This document shows positions 17,440-27,369 of a stretch of DNA of 64,000 bases, piece after piece. The notes below the pieces were generated by a model. The model saw nothing but the letters and a program-made list of their open reading frames with translations. It did not search any database and was not told where the DNA came from. Origin of the DNA: Brachyspira sp. SAP_772 (GTDB taxonomy: Bacteria > Spirochaetota > Brachyspiria > Brachyspirales > Brachyspiraceae); NCBI RefSeq assembly GCF_009755885.1, contig NZ_VYIX01000001.1, positions 454,419-518,418 of the forward strand, given 5' to 3'. A program made the translations under genes and the position numbers. Each line of letters opens with the position of its first letter. Position 1 is the stretch's first letter.

Positions 17440-20400
17440 CTAAATATATTTCCAAGTGTAGCCTTTTTTCATTTCTAAAATTTCATTAACAGTACCTTTT
17501 GCAATAATCTCTCCGCCGTTAGTGCCGCCCTCTAATCCTAAATCAATTATATAATCAGCAGCTTTTATAACATCAGGGTTATGCTCTATTATTATAACGC
17601 TATGTCCTTTTTCTACTAATTTGTTTAAAGCTATGAGAAGTTTATTAACATCATCGAAATGAAGTCCTGTAGTAGGTTCGTCTAATATGTAAACTATATG
17701 CTCATCGCCTTGTTTTTTTGCTAACTCTGTTGCAAGTTTTAAACGCTGTAATTCACCTCCAGAGAAAGTGTCAAGCCTTTGAGAGAGTTTTATATAACCA
17801 AGCCCAACCTCGCTCATTATAGATAAAGTTTTTGTAATTGATTTATCAAAGTCAAAAAACTCTATTGCCTCATCAACGGTGAGTTCTAATACTTCGGCTA
17901 TGTTTAGAGATTTAAACCTTACAGATAAAGTTTCATCATTATATCTTTTACCTCCGCAAGCCTCACAAACTATTTCCATGTCTGATAAGAAGTGCATTGC
18001 AATTTTTCTTATACCTTTACCTTCGCATATATTGCATCTTCCTTCTTTGCCGTTATATGAGAATCTGCCCGGAGAAAAAGCCTTTGCTTTTGCTGTAGGA
18101 GTTTTTGCAAATATATTTCTTATTTTATCAAATACTTTACTATAGCTTACTAATGTACTTCTAATAGATCCCACTATAGAAATTTGATCAACCAATATAG
18201 TATCAGAAACAATGCTAGGTATTTCAACACTTTCAAATTTTGAGTATTGATTGAGTCTGCGTTTTTTTAGAGCAGGGTAGAGGGTGTCTATTATTAATGA
18301 TGACTTACCGCTTCCAGATACTCCAGTAACTGCTACTATCTTTTTAAGCGGTATATCAACATCAACATTTTTTAAATTGTTTGTTGAAACATTTTTTAAT
18401 TTCATGCATTCAGTCTCTTCGTTTCTTATAGCAGTTTTTTCAAATACTTTTTTTCTCTCGCTTAAATAATTTCCTGTAAGTGAATTGTTATCTTTTAATA
18501 TATCATCGTATTTGCCTTGAAAAACTACTTCCCCTCCAAAAGCACCAGCGAAAGGGCCCATATCTACAATATTGTCAGCAGCTTTCATTGTGTCTCTGTC
18601 ATGCTCTACTATTACAAGAGTATTTTTTAAATCTCTCAATTCTTTTAAAGTATCAAGCAAATGATTCGTGTCTCTTGGGTGAAGCCCTACAGTAGGCTCA
18701 TCTAATACATAAAGCACGCCTGTAAGTTTAGAGCCTAATTGACTAGCAAGTCTTATTCTCTGAGCCTCTCCTCCTGAAAGAGTTGCATATTTCCTGCTTA
18801 AAAGTAGATATCCAAGTCCTACTTTATCTAAGAAACTTAATCTTGTTCTAATCTCTTTTATTGCTTCTTTTGATATAGTGTTTTCTCTTTCGGTTAAAAG
18901 GTTTGGAAGTTCATCAAAGAAATTAATAGCCTCTTCTACTGTCATGGCACATACTTGGCTTATGTTTTTATTTTGTATGGTGTAAGACCTTATTATTTCA
19001 TTTAGCCTCTCTCCATGACATGAATCACACTCCTCATCAATAAAGAATTTACCAAGGGATTTATCTTTCCATTCTGAATAATCTTCACTTGTAACATCAT
19101 TATTAGAATGCCACTGAGTAATAACATTTCCTACAGAATAATCGCCTCCAAAGAAGAATGTATCAATAACTTTTTTGTCCAGTTCATTGAAAGGTGTTTC
19201 ATACAAATCTTTTTTTGTTATGCCGTTTCTTTTTAAAAATCTCATTAAAGAATCTGTATAATATTTTCCCGGAGTAGAAAACATATTATGAATAGCAGTG
19301 TCTAATGCTCCGTCAAATAATGGTTTTGTGCTGTCTTTTATAGCTAAGTCTATACTAAATGTAGGTTTACTTCCAAGCCCCTTACATTCTTCACAGTATC
19401 CCCAATGCGAATTAAATGAAAAATGTCTTGGGGTCACTTCAAAATCAAATAATATTCCATGAAGCAAGCAAGCTGGGAATTTTGTATGGAAACTTTCTTT
19501 TACTATTATTCCCTGAGTTGCTTTTATATGTGCTACTCCGTTTGATAAATCTATGGCCCTTTCAATTGCATCTGCAATTCTTGCTCTTTTATCTTTTCCA
19601 ACAACAACTCTATCAATTACTATGCCTACAGAATATATCTCTTCTTTTGATAATTCTTTAATGTCTTCTTCAGTGATATCATCTATAACATAATCATTAT
19701 TGTTAATCTGCATTCTCACATATCCTGCTTCTCTTGTTTTCTCTATAATCTTTTTAATATCCTTCGCATCATTGTCATTAAAAGTAAATCTATGATTAAA
19801 TGAGCTATGATATAAAGGAGATATTATAACAAGCTTATTCTGCTCCATAGTATCAACAATTTCAGTAGCAAGTATAGAAGGAGTTTCGGCTTTTAGAGTA
19901 TCTTTATCAGAGCAATGAGGGCAATGAGGTTTAGCGAGTCTTGCAAAAATTAATCTGAAATAGTCATAAATCTCCGTAACAGTTGCCACAGTTGAACGAG
20001 GATTTCTGCTTACATTTTTTTGGTCTATTGCAATTGCAGGTGCTAAGCCCTCTATCTTGTCTACATTAGCATCTTCAAATCTTCCTAAAAATCTTCTAGC
20101 ATAAGTAGAAAGCGATTCAACAAATCTCCTTTGACCTTCTTTAAATATAGTGTCGAATGCAAGAGAAGTTTTTCCGCTTCCTGATACCCCTGTGATAACA
20201 TTTATTTTATTTTTTGGGAGTGTTAAACTTATATTTTTAAGATTATGTTTGTTAGCTCCTTTTATAATAAGAGAAGTGTTTTCTTCTTTTTTTGTTTTCT
20301 CTGTTTTTATATTCTCTTTTTTCTTTTTTGAAGGTTTTAATATTTCTTTAAGTTCTTTTGCTGTGAGAGATTCTTTTACTTTTATTATATCTTCTGGCTT

Positions 20401-23256
20401 ACCCTCAGCAACAACTCTTCCTCCCTTATCTCCGCTTAAAGGACCCATATCTATGATATAATCAGCACATTTAATAACGTCCAAATTATGCTCTACAACT
20501 AAAACAGTATTTCCTTTCTCAACAAGTCCGTCCAATGCTTTTAATAATTTTTTTATATCCTCAAAATGAAGTCCTGTAGTAGGCTCATCTAATATATATA
20601 AGGTGTTTCCTGTAGATATTTTATGAAGTTCGCTTGCAAGTTTTATTCTCTGAGCTTCTCCTCCTGAAAGTGTAGTTGATGGCTGACCTAATTTAATATA
20701 TCCAAGTCCTATATCTTCCATTATTTTTAATATTCTTGTGATTGAAGTGATGCCATCAAAAAATGCAATCGCTTCAGATACACTCATCTCAAGAACATCA
20801 TAAATAGTTTTGTCTTTATATTTTACATCTAAAGTTTCTGCATTAAATCTCTTTCCGCCGCATTCCTCGCAAGGCACTAATACATTAGAAAGAAATTGCA
20901 TCTCAAGTTCTATAACTCCAGCTCCTTCGCAAGTTGGGCATCTTCCTGTTTTTACATTGAATGAAAATCTTCCCTTATCATATCCTCTCATTTTTGCAAG
21001 TTTAGTAGCTGCAAATAAATCTCTTATAGGCGATAAAACTTTTGTATATGTTGCAGGGTTACTTCTTGGTGTTCTTCCTATAGGAGATTGATCAACTTCT
21101 ATAACCTTATCAATATTTTCAAGTCCTTCTATTTTTTTATGCTCACCAGCTGTTAAAGTCTTACCATAAAAATGATTATGCAATGCACGCATTAAAATGT
21201 TTTCAACTAAAGTAGATTTACCGCTTCCTGAAAGTCCTGTAACTACAATAAATAAACCCAAAGGAAACTCAACATCTATATTCTTAAGATTAAATTGATT
21301 AGCCCCAATTACTTTTAAAAACTTTCCATTTCCGTCTCTTCTTGTTTTTGGAATTTCTATATCATCATCGCCACGTAAATATTTAGCAGTGTATGATTTA
21401 TCAGATTTTATAAACTCTTCATAATCACCAATTCCAACAACTTCCCCTCCATTAACACCAGCATTAGGACCTATGTCAATTAAATAGTCTGATTCTTCCA
21501 TAGTTTCTTTATCATGCTCTACAACTATAACTGTATTATTTTTATCTCTTAGTGTCTTTAATGATTCAATTAATTTTTTATTGTCCGATTGATGAAGTCC
21601 AATTGAAGGCTCATCAAGTACATAAAGCACACCTTCAAGTCCGCTTCCTATTTGTGATGCTAATCTTATTCTTTGAGATTCGCCTCCTGAAAGAGTAGGG
21701 GAAGAACGTTCTACTGTTAAATAGGTAAGTCCTACCTTTACTAAAAATGTTAATCTATAAATTATCTCTTTTACTATAGGAGCACCAATTACTTCTTCAT
21801 TTGGTTTTAATTTTAACTTAGTGAAATAATCATATAAGTCTTCTATAGTCATTGAAGAGAAATCGGCTATAGTTTTACCGTTAAACTTTACTGACAAAGC
21901 ATCATCATTAATTCTCTTACCCTTACATTTAGGACATTCAACTTCGTCCATAAAATTAGCATAATAATTCATTTTATAAGTTTCGTAGTCATATTTTAAT
22001 CTGTCTAAAATTCCGGGAACTCTCTCTTCTACCATTTTGCTATGATACCAAGATCTTTTTCTCCATTTTACTTCTTTATCAGTGCCGTAAAGTAAATATT
22101 TTTTTTCTGTTTTAGTTAAATCTTTCCAAGGCTTTTTTAAATCTATTTTATAAGTTTTAGCAATCACTTCTAATTCATCAGTACCATATTCCATATCAAA
22201 ACCAATATGATCATCTACAAAACAAGATAAAGCTCCTTCATAAATATTTAAATTCTCATCTCTTACAATATGCTTTTCTGTAAATACATGCTCAACCCCA
22301 AGCCCTCCGCAAACAGTGCATGCTCCCATTGGGTTATTAAACGAAAATAAATTAGGCTCAATATCTGCAATAGAGTGTCCGCAATTTGCACAAGACCTTT
22401 CAGTTGTATAGAGTTTGTAATATTTATCTATTTCAAACTGCTTACTCATTTTTATTTTTTTCTTTTTAGTTTTTGTATCTTCTTCAGCATTCTCTGCAGT
22501 TTGTATTTCTAATGCTTCCTCACTTTTTTCATGCTCTTCATAGAAAGCCACTAAGCCTTTTGTTATTCTTATCGCCCTCTCAATGTCGTCTGTAATTCTT
22601 GACAAATATTTATCTTCAACTTTTATCCTATCTATAACTATTTCTAAAGTATGCTTCTCATATCTTTTTAATTCTGGTATTTTATCTTCATCAAATTTAT
22701 AAACTATATTATCAATTCTTATTCTAGGGTATCCTGCAAGTTGTACTTCTTCAATTTCCTTTCTATACTCTCCTTTTCTATCCCTTACAATAGGAGCAAG
22801 CACTAAAATTCTTTTTTGAGAAAACTCTCTTAAAACACTTTGTGCAATTTGGTCTTCACTTTGCTTAGAAATTTTATGCCCGCATTTAGAGCAATACGGC
22901 ACTCCAAGCCTTGCAAAAAGTAGTCTAAAAAAGTCATAAATCTCTGTAACAGTACCCACCGTAGAGCGAGGATTTTTATTTACACTTTTTTGGTCTATAG
23001 AAATAGTAGGAGATAGCCCTTCAATATGTTCAACATCAGCCTTAGCCATAACACCCAAAAACTGTCTTGCATAAGCTGACAATGATTCTAAATATCTTCT
23101 CTGCCCCTCTTTAAAAATAGTATCGAATGCAAGTGAGCTCTTTCCGCTTCCTGATACTCCTGTTAAAGTAGTTAGAGTTTTATGAGGTATTGAAAGTGAT
23201 ATATTTTTAAGGTTATGCTCTTTAGCACCTCTTATTTCTATAGCATTATTAGACAT
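17440..23256 (-). CDS. uvrA: Double-length UvrA: two UvrA copies fused in one protein
   Basis: A 1938-residue protein made of two complete UvrA units. Ordinary UvrA is about 950 residues and binds DNA damage as a dimer with UvrB in nucleotide excision repair. Copy one spans residues 1-970, a lysine/glutamate-rich linker covers about 973-995, and copy two runs to the end. Each copy has two Walker A sites (GVSGSGKSS or GVSGSGKTS; GLSGSGKST), two LSGGE-type signatures (FSGGE in the last domain), and zinc-finger cysteine pairs such as CPTCEGAG...CEECGGKR and CNICEGKG...CEACGGKR. The copies have diverged, and the second lacks some cysteines of the first zinc finger (FPACLLHG). Fused tandem UvrA is known in Chlamydia. 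It may act as a covalent dimer or have specialised halves. Confidence 0.92.
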   Translation of the reverse strand: MSNNAIEIRGAKEHNLKNISLSIPHKTLTTLTGVSGSGKSSLAFDTIFKEGQRRYLESLSAYARQFLGVMAKADVEHIEGLSPTISIDQKSVNKNPRSTVGTVTEIYDFFRLLFARLGVPYCSKCGHKISKQSEDQIAQSVLREFSQKRILVLAPIVRDRKGEYRKEIEEVQLAGYPRIRIDNIVYKFDEDKIPELKRYEKHTLEIVIDRIKVEDKYLSRITDDIERAIRITKGLVAFYEEHEKSEEALEIQTAENAEEDTKTKKKKIKMSKQFEIDKYYKLYTTERSCANCGHSIADIEPNLFSFNNPMGACTVCGGLGVEHVFTEKHIVRDENLNIYEGALSCFVDDHIGFDMEYGTDELEVIAKTYKIDLKKPWKDLTKTEKKYLLYGTDKEVKWRKRSWYHSKMVEERVPGILDRLKYDYETYKMNYYANFMDEVECPKCKGKRINDDALSVKFNGKTIADFSSMTIEDLYDYFTKLKLKPNEEVIGAPIVKEIIYRLTFLVKVGLTYLTVERSSPTLSGGESQRIRLASQIGSGLEGVLYVLDEPSIGLHQSDNKKLIESLKTLRDKNNTVIVVEHDKETMEESDYLIDIGPNAGVNGGEVVGIGDYEEFIKSDKSYTAKYLRGDDDIEIPKTRRDGNGKFLKVIGANQFNLKNIDVEFPLGLFIVVTGLSGSGKSTLVENILMRALHNHFYGKTLTAGEHKKIEGLENIDKVIEVDQSPIGRTPRSNPATYTKVLSPIRDLFAATKLAKMRGYDKGRFSFNVKTGRCPTCEGAGVIELEMQFLSNVLVPCEECGGKRFNAETLDVKYKDKTIYDVLEMSVSEAIAFFDGITSITRILKIMEDIGLGYIKLGQPSTTLSGGEAQRIKLASELHKISTGNTLYILDEPTTGLHFEDIKKLLKALDGLVEKGNTVLVVEHNLDVIKCADYIIDMGPLSGDKGGRVVAEGKPEDIIKVKESLTAKELKEILKPSKKKKENIKTEKTKKEENTSLIIKGANKHNLKNISLTLPKNKINVITGVSGSGKTSLAFDTIFKEGQRRFVESLSTYARRFLGRFEDANVDKIEGLAPAIAIDQKNVSRNPRSTVATVTEIYDYFRLIFARLAKPHCPHCSDKDTLKAETPSILATEIVDTMEQNKLVIISPLYHSSFNHRFTFNDNDAKDIKKIIEKTREAGYVRMQINNNDYVIDDITEEDIKELSKEEIYSVGIVIDRVVVGKDKRARIADAIERAIDLSNGVAHIKATQGIIVKESFHTKFPACLLHGILFDFEVTPRHFSFNSHWGYCEECKGLGSKPTFSIDLAIKDSTKPLFDGALDTAIHNMFSTPGKYYTDSLMRFLKRNGITKKDLYETPFNELDKKVIDTFFFGGDYSVGNVITQWHSNNDVTSEDYSEWKDKSLGKFFIDEECDSCHGERLNEIIRSYTIQNKNISQVCAMTVEEAINFFDELPNLLTERENTISKEAIKEIRTRLSFLDKVGLGYLLLSRKYATLSGGEAQRIRLASQLGSKLTGVLYVLDEPTVGLHPRDTNHLLDTLKELRDLKNTLVIVEHDRDTMKAADNIVDMGPFAGAFGGEVVFQGKYDDILKDNNSLTGNYLSERKKVFEKTAIRNEETECMKLKNVSTNNLKNVDVDIPLKKIVAVTGVSGSGKSSLIIDTLYPALKKRRLNQYSKFESVEIPSIVSDTILVDQISIVGSIRSTLVSYSKVFDKIRNIFAKTPTAKAKAFSPGRFSYNGKEGRCNICEGKGIRKIAMHFLSDMEIVCEACGGKRYNDETLSVRFKSLNIAEVLELTVDEAIEFFDFDKSITKTLSIMSEVGLGYIKLSQRLDTFSGGELQRLKLATELAKKQGDEHIVYILDEPTTGLHFDDVNKLLIALNKLVEKGHSVIIIEHNPDVIKAADYIIDLGLEGGTNGGEIIAKGTVNEILEMKKGYTWKYI

Positions 23257-23285
23257 TAATTAATCCTTTTTAAAAAAGTTAAACA

Positions 23286-23294
23286 ATTATAACA
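23286..23294 (-). promoter_or_regulatory. Extended -10 promoter of uvrA
   Basis: On the minus strand TGTTATAAT (TATAAT at 23291-23286) lies 30 bases before the uvrA start; no convincing -35 accompanies it. An AAGGA ribosome site follows. Confidence 0.45.
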
Positions 23295-23342
23295 TAAAAT
23301 CTATATAAAAAAAGGTTTTACTGATATTAAATGTTAATAAAT

Positions 23343-23705
23343 AAATTTTATTACATACCCCGCCCTTTAATATTTACTGTTTAAATTTAAATATAGAATT
23401 TAATTATATTTTAGAGCAAACATTAAAAAAGCATTCCCACCCAAGCAGTTTTTAAATTGAGAATTTTTATTATAAAATTAAATTAAAACATCATTCACCG
23501 CACGCTGAATAAAATTAAAGAATAAAGCCAATTTATAATTCAATTTTTATAAAGTTATAATAGTAAGCTAACCGTGTGTTAAAGAGATTATAAATTTAAT
23601 AAAAACTAGGGCGGGAGTGCTTTGACAAATTTAGTAATAATAATTAATTAAATAAAAAGTCCAAAATAAAACAATAAATATAATAGGGCGGAGGTGTGTA
23701 AGTAA
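23343..23705. repeat. Large inverted array of C-rich modules between uvrA and the reductase gene
   Basis: No gene is visible. Plus-strand modules ACCCCGCCCTTTAATATTTA (near 23356) and GCATTCCCACCCAAGCAG (near 23431) recur as reverse complements: TAATAGGGCGGAGGTGT (near 23682) and ACTAGGGCGGGAGTGCTTTG (near 23606). They are in mirror order, so the region is an interrupted inverted repeat of about 360 bp. Weaker modules (CACCGCACGCTGAA near 23497, AACCGTGTGTTAA near 23570) sit in the middle. Confidence 0.6.
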
Positions 23706-23768
23706 AATTTAAAAAGGCTTTATAATATATCTCTATACTATAAAGCCAATAGGAAATTATGAATCGTA

Positions 23769-25715
23769 TTATATGTCTAAAGCGGCATGATAGCCCCAAT
23801 AAACAGCATTTGTTATTGTTGCAACTTTTGCAGCATCACCAATCACTCTTACAAAAGGAGCAGTGTCTCTTAATTTTTCAACAGTATCAGTACAAGATTT
23901 TTGTCCTAAAGCACATATAACGCTAGTGCCTTCAACTAATACTTCTTTATTATCTTTGTCAACACATAATATTCCGTCTTTTCTTACTTCTATTCCTTTG
24001 TATCCAGTATGAACTGTAACATATTTATCAACTTCTTTTAAAAGTAAAGGTCTGTGTCTTACATTAGCATCAGGAGCAAGTTCATCTCTCATTTCTACAA
24101 GATGTACTTTTTTGCCTTCCATTCCTAAATGTATAGCACATTCACATCCTGCTAAACCGCCTCCAAATACTACTACATTATCAGTTACTTTATCTTTTTC
24201 TTTGTAGTAGTTATTTACTATTACAACATTATCACCATCTAAACCTTTTATAGGTGGAACCAAAGGAGTAGAACCTACAGCAATTATTAATGCATAAGGA
24301 TTTTCTTTTTCAACTAATTCTTTTGTTACTTCCGTGTTTGTACGAATTTCTACACCAGCTTTTTTGGCAAGTAATTCATAAGTGTAAGATAAATCATACA
24401 TTTCTTTTTTGAAAGGAAGAGCCTGTTCGCTTTTTAATATACCTCCAATTTCTGCTTCTTTTTCGCATAATATAACCTTATGTCCTCTTCTAGCAGCAGT
24501 ATAAGCAGCATATAATCCTCCGGGACCAGCACCTGCAACCAAAACTTTTTTACTTTCTCTTGCTGGCATAATCTCAACACCGTCAAGCTCTCTTCCTATT
24601 AGAGGATTAACAGTACATCTTCTTGTAGCAGTAGCAGCACGTTCAGCCATACAAGTAAAACATCTTAAACAATATACTATCTCTTCATCTCTGTTTTCCA
24701 TTACTTTTCTAGGCAATTCATGGTCAGCAAGCAAAGCACGAGCCATATAAACAACATCAGCTTTTCCAGAAGCAATAATCTCTTCCATCTGTTCAGGACT
24801 ATTTAAACCGCCTATAGTAGATACAGGCACAGAAACATGTTTTTTTATAGCCTCAGCCAAATAAACATTACATCCATGTGGCTTAAACATAGAAGGGTGA
24901 GTATCGCCAAAACCTCTTTGATAAGTACCAGCAGATACATGAAGTAAGTCCACATAAGGAGATATCTGTTTAGCTATCTCTATTCCTTCGTCTAAATCAT
25001 AACCGCCATCAAATAATTCTGAACCGCTGAACCTAAACTCTATTGGGAATTTTTCTCCAACAGCTTTACGTACAGATGTTAATACTTCTATTGCTAAACG
25101 GCATCTATTTTCTAAGCTTCCGCCGTATTCATCTTTTCTTTTATTAAAATAAGGAGAGAAAAATTGATTTAATAACCAACCATGTCCGCCATGTATTAAA
25201 AGCATTTCAAAACCAGCTCTTTTAGCAAGACCAGCAACATTACCATAAGCAGCAACTATGTCTTTAATCATTTCTTTTGTTAAAGATTTTACTTCCACAC
25301 CGTCAGGACGAACAGTGTCAGAAGGACCCCATTGAGCCATACTTTGTTTTTTGCTCTTGTCTGTCATATATGTACCAGCATACATACCAGAGTGAGATAA
25401 TTCTAAACTTGCTATTGAACCATGTCTGCGTATAGCATCAGCAGTATAAGTAGCAGCAGCAAGTGAGTTTAATATTTTTGTATCTAAATGATAAGCATGA
25501 GAGCCGTCTGTTTCAGGATGCACCATACATTCACTTACTGTAACAGCACCTGCACCGCCTCTTGCTCTTAATTCATAAAATGCAGTAGATTTAGGTCCTA
25601 TACAGCCATCATTAGTTATATCAGTTCCGCCCATTGGAGCTGAAAACATTCTATTTTGAAAAGTAACACCAGCTATTGTTATAGGTTTACATAGATTAGG
25701 ATATTTATGTTTCAT
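23769..25715 (-). CDS. Old-yellow-enzyme type enoate/2,4-dienoyl-CoA reductase (FMN, 4Fe-4S, FAD)
   Basis: A 648-residue three-cofactor oxidoreductase. Residues 1-330 form an OYE TIM barrel for FMN, with HGGHGWLLNQFFSPYFN as a strong match. The segment near 345-365 has CLRCFTC and a further Cys in RRCTVNP, the 4Fe-4S site. From about 385 a Rossmann domain begins with GAGPGGLYAAY, for FAD/NADH. Relatives include 2,4-dienoyl-CoA reductase, 2-enoate reductases and BaiCD/BaiH bile acid oxidoreductases of gut anaerobes. The substrate is unknown; the PadR regulator and the MFS carrier suggest an imported unsaturated acid, perhaps a plant phenolic or bile acid derivative. It follows the carrier gene on the same strand after a 181-base gap that holds a hairpin repeat. 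Confidence 0.85.
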   Translation of the reverse strand: MKHKYPNLCKPITIAGVTFQNRMFSAPMGGTDITNDGCIGPKSTAFYELRARGGAGAVTVSECMVHPETDGSHAYHLDTKILNSLAAATYTADAIRRHGSIASLELSHSGMYAGTYMTDKSKKQSMAQWGPSDTVRPDGVEVKSLTKEMIKDIVAAYGNVAGLAKRAGFEMLLIHGGHGWLLNQFFSPYFNKRKDEYGGSLENRCRLAIEVLTSVRKAVGEKFPIEFRFSGSELFDGGYDLDEGIEIAKQISPYVDLLHVSAGTYQRGFGDTHPSMFKPHGCNVYLAEAIKKHVSVPVSTIGGLNSPEQMEEIIASGKADVVYMARALLADHELPRKVMENRDEEIVYCLRCFTCMAERAATATRRCTVNPLIGRELDGVEIMPARESKKVLVAGAGPGGLYAAYTAARRGHKVILCEKEAEIGGILKSEQALPFKKEMYDLSYTYELLAKKAGVEIRTNTEVTKELVEKENPYALIIAVGSTPLVPPIKGLDGDNVVIVNNYYKEKDKVTDNVVVFGGGLAGCECAIHLGMEGKKVHLVEMRDELAPDANVRHRPLLLKEVDKYVTVHTGYKGIEVRKDGILCVDKDNKEVLVEGTSVICALGQKSCTDTVEKLRDTAPFVRVIGDAAKVATITNAVYWGYHAALDI

Positions 25716-25782
25716 ATTTTATCTCCTTACATTTTTTATTTTTGTGTTAAAAGTTTTGTCAAAAACAATTTTTTAATTTTTT

Positions 25783-25860
25783 TGCGGGGACTAGCCCCCG
25801 CACCCCCAGTTCTTTTATTGGTATAAAAGAACCAAAAGAACTAAATTTTTGATACTATAT
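25783..25860. repeat. Hairpin repeat family A on the minus strand (copy A5, minimal form)
   Basis: On the plus strand GCGGGGACTAGCCCCCGC is the tail hairpin and AGTTCTTTTATTGGTATAAA plus AGAACCAAAAGAACT the arm hairpin. There is no GC-rich insert between the arms. It sits between two genes of one apparent operon. Confidence 0.7.
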
Positions 25861-25896
25861 TAAGCTAAATCTAAAATATAATTATTTATCTATTAA

Positions 25897-27144
25897 TCAA
25901 GAATTAGCTCTCTTCTCTCTTTTGTCTAAAATTGAATATATTATTGTTAATACTATTCCAAAAATATTCAAAGCGCATGCTACCAAAAATGCATTTTGAT
26001 AAGTGCCGTATTGACGATACATGCTTCCCATAACAGTTGGTCCGAAATATCCAGCTATAGCAACACCAATAAACATTATTCCGTAATTAACACTGTTATT
26101 TAATGTTCCAAATTTTGAAGCTGTAAATCCGGGGAAAACTCCCATAAATGAACCAAAACAAAGACCTACTATTGATATGCCAATATAGAATATCACATTA
26201 GTTCCTTCTCCTGATTTGTAAAGGCATAATAAACCTATTGCACCAAGTATACATGAAAAAGCTAATGTTAATATTCTTCCTATTTTATCTGAAGAATACC
26301 CTGCTACAATTCTTCCAAATACATTAAATAATGCAAGAACCGATACCGCAGTACTAGCAGCAATAGCACTCATACCAACCAAATTTCTTGCCACTGCTGA
26401 AGCTTGAGAAGTAATCATCATTCCAGTAAAAGCTCCGCAAGTAAATAAAAGTATCATTACATAAAAAGCAGGAGTTTTAAGCATTCCTTTCCAATCTTTA
26501 TTTACAGGACCAGCATTTGAAGTTTTCTTTTCTGGAGGAGTCCAACCATCTGGTACAAAGTTTGGAGGGCATTTTTCTATAGTAAAAGAACAAAATGCAA
26601 GTATAATACAAAAAGCTATACCTACAATTTTGAAAGCAGTAGGAGCATCGAATTTATTAACTATTGTAGTAACTATAGGAGGAAGTGCTACAGAACCAAA
26701 ACCATATACTGCAGTGATAATACCGCCTACTAATCCGCTTTTATCTGGAAAGAATTTTATACAGCTGCTTATTGCTGTACCATATGCCATACCTAAACCA
26801 AGTCCACCTATTAATGCATAAGACACAATTAAAAATCCTACACTTGTAGCAAAACCAGAAAGAAGCATTCCAAGCCCCCACATCATTCCGCCAACAAATA
26901 AAACTTTTTTAGGTCCAAATTTGTCATTAACCCAACCGCCGCTTATCATTGTGATAGGGCCTACACTATTAGCTATTGTATATACTATAGCTAAATCTGC
27001 AGAAGTTAATGTTCTTCCCAATATGCCGGATAAATATTCTGCCATAGGGGCTGCAAATACACTCCAAGTATAAATTGAGCCTAAACATAGATTGGCTAAA
27101 CATACTACAAAAAGTATAAACCACCTTTTTTTGGTATAATTCAT
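25897..27144 (-). CDS. MFS transporter of the oxalate/formate antiporter (OFA) type
   Basis: A 415-residue membrane protein with 12 predicted helices. The N-terminus (RWFILFVVCLANLCLGSIYT, then WSVFA) and the GGLGLGMAYG block are typical of OFA-family carriers, which exchange or import small organic acids. A central cytoplasmic loop (about 195-220) separates two six-helix halves. It is the first gene after a promoter overlapped by a PadR-like operator and precedes the enoate reductase, so it probably imports that enzyme's substrate or exports its product. The exact solute cannot be read from the sequence. Confidence 0.8.
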   Translation of the reverse strand: MNYTKKRWFILFVVCLANLCLGSIYTWSVFAAPMAEYLSGILGRTLTSADLAIVYTIANSVGPITMISGGWVNDKFGPKKVLFVGGMMWGLGMLLSGFATSVGFLIVSYALIGGLGLGMAYGTAISSCIKFFPDKSGLVGGIITAVYGFGSVALPPIVTTIVNKFDAPTAFKIVGIAFCIILAFCSFTIEKCPPNFVPDGWTPPEKKTSNAGPVNKDWKGMLKTPAFYVMILLFTCGAFTGMMITSQASAVARNLVGMSAIAASTAVSVLALFNVFGRIVAGYSSDKIGRILTLAFSCILGAIGLLCLYKSGEGTNVIFYIGISIVGLCFGSFMGVFPGFTASKFGTLNNSVNYGIMFIGVAIAGYFGPTVMGSMYRQYGTYQNAFLVACALNIFGIVLTIIYSILDKREKRANS

Positions 27145-27243
27145 AAATATACTCCTATAAATTATTTTTTATATGAAAAACATTTATAAAATGTTATTCT
27201 TTTACTCTTTATAGTAAAGTAGTAATATTTTTAATGTATACCG

Positions 27244-27272
27244 ATAATAACATATATAATTAAACATGTCAA
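27244..27272 (-). promoter_or_regulatory. Promoter of the MFS-reductase genes
   Basis: On the minus strand TTGACA (27272-27267) and TATTAT (27249-27244) with a 17-base spacer. Confidence 0.7.
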
Positions 27273-27281
27273 TATATACAT
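27266..27281. promoter_or_regulatory. PadR-type operator, ATGT-N8-ACAT
   Basis: ATGT (27266-27269), eight bases, ACAT (27278-27281). This is the spacing described for PadR operators of phenolic acid decarboxylase genes in Gram-positive bacteria. It overlaps the -35 box of the carrier promoter and lies in the divergent region beside a padR gene. Confidence 0.65.
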
Positions 27282-27325
27282 ATTAATTTTTATGTGTTAT
27301 TTGCTATAGATTTTAATTTTAATAG

Positions 27326-27334
27326 TGATATAAT
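27326..27334 (+). promoter_or_regulatory. Extended -10 promoter of padR
   Basis: TGATATAAT: TATAAT at 27329-27334 preceded by TG one base before it. No good -35 at normal spacing. Confidence 0.5.
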
Positions 27335-27369
27335 AGAGTAGTTTTAAAAATAATAATTGGAGCAGTTTT

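Noticed and set aside
17440-23256. Double UvrA as an assembly error joining two genes
   Set aside because: The linker is continuous in frame, the halves differ clearly in sequence, and a fused form is known in Chlamydia.
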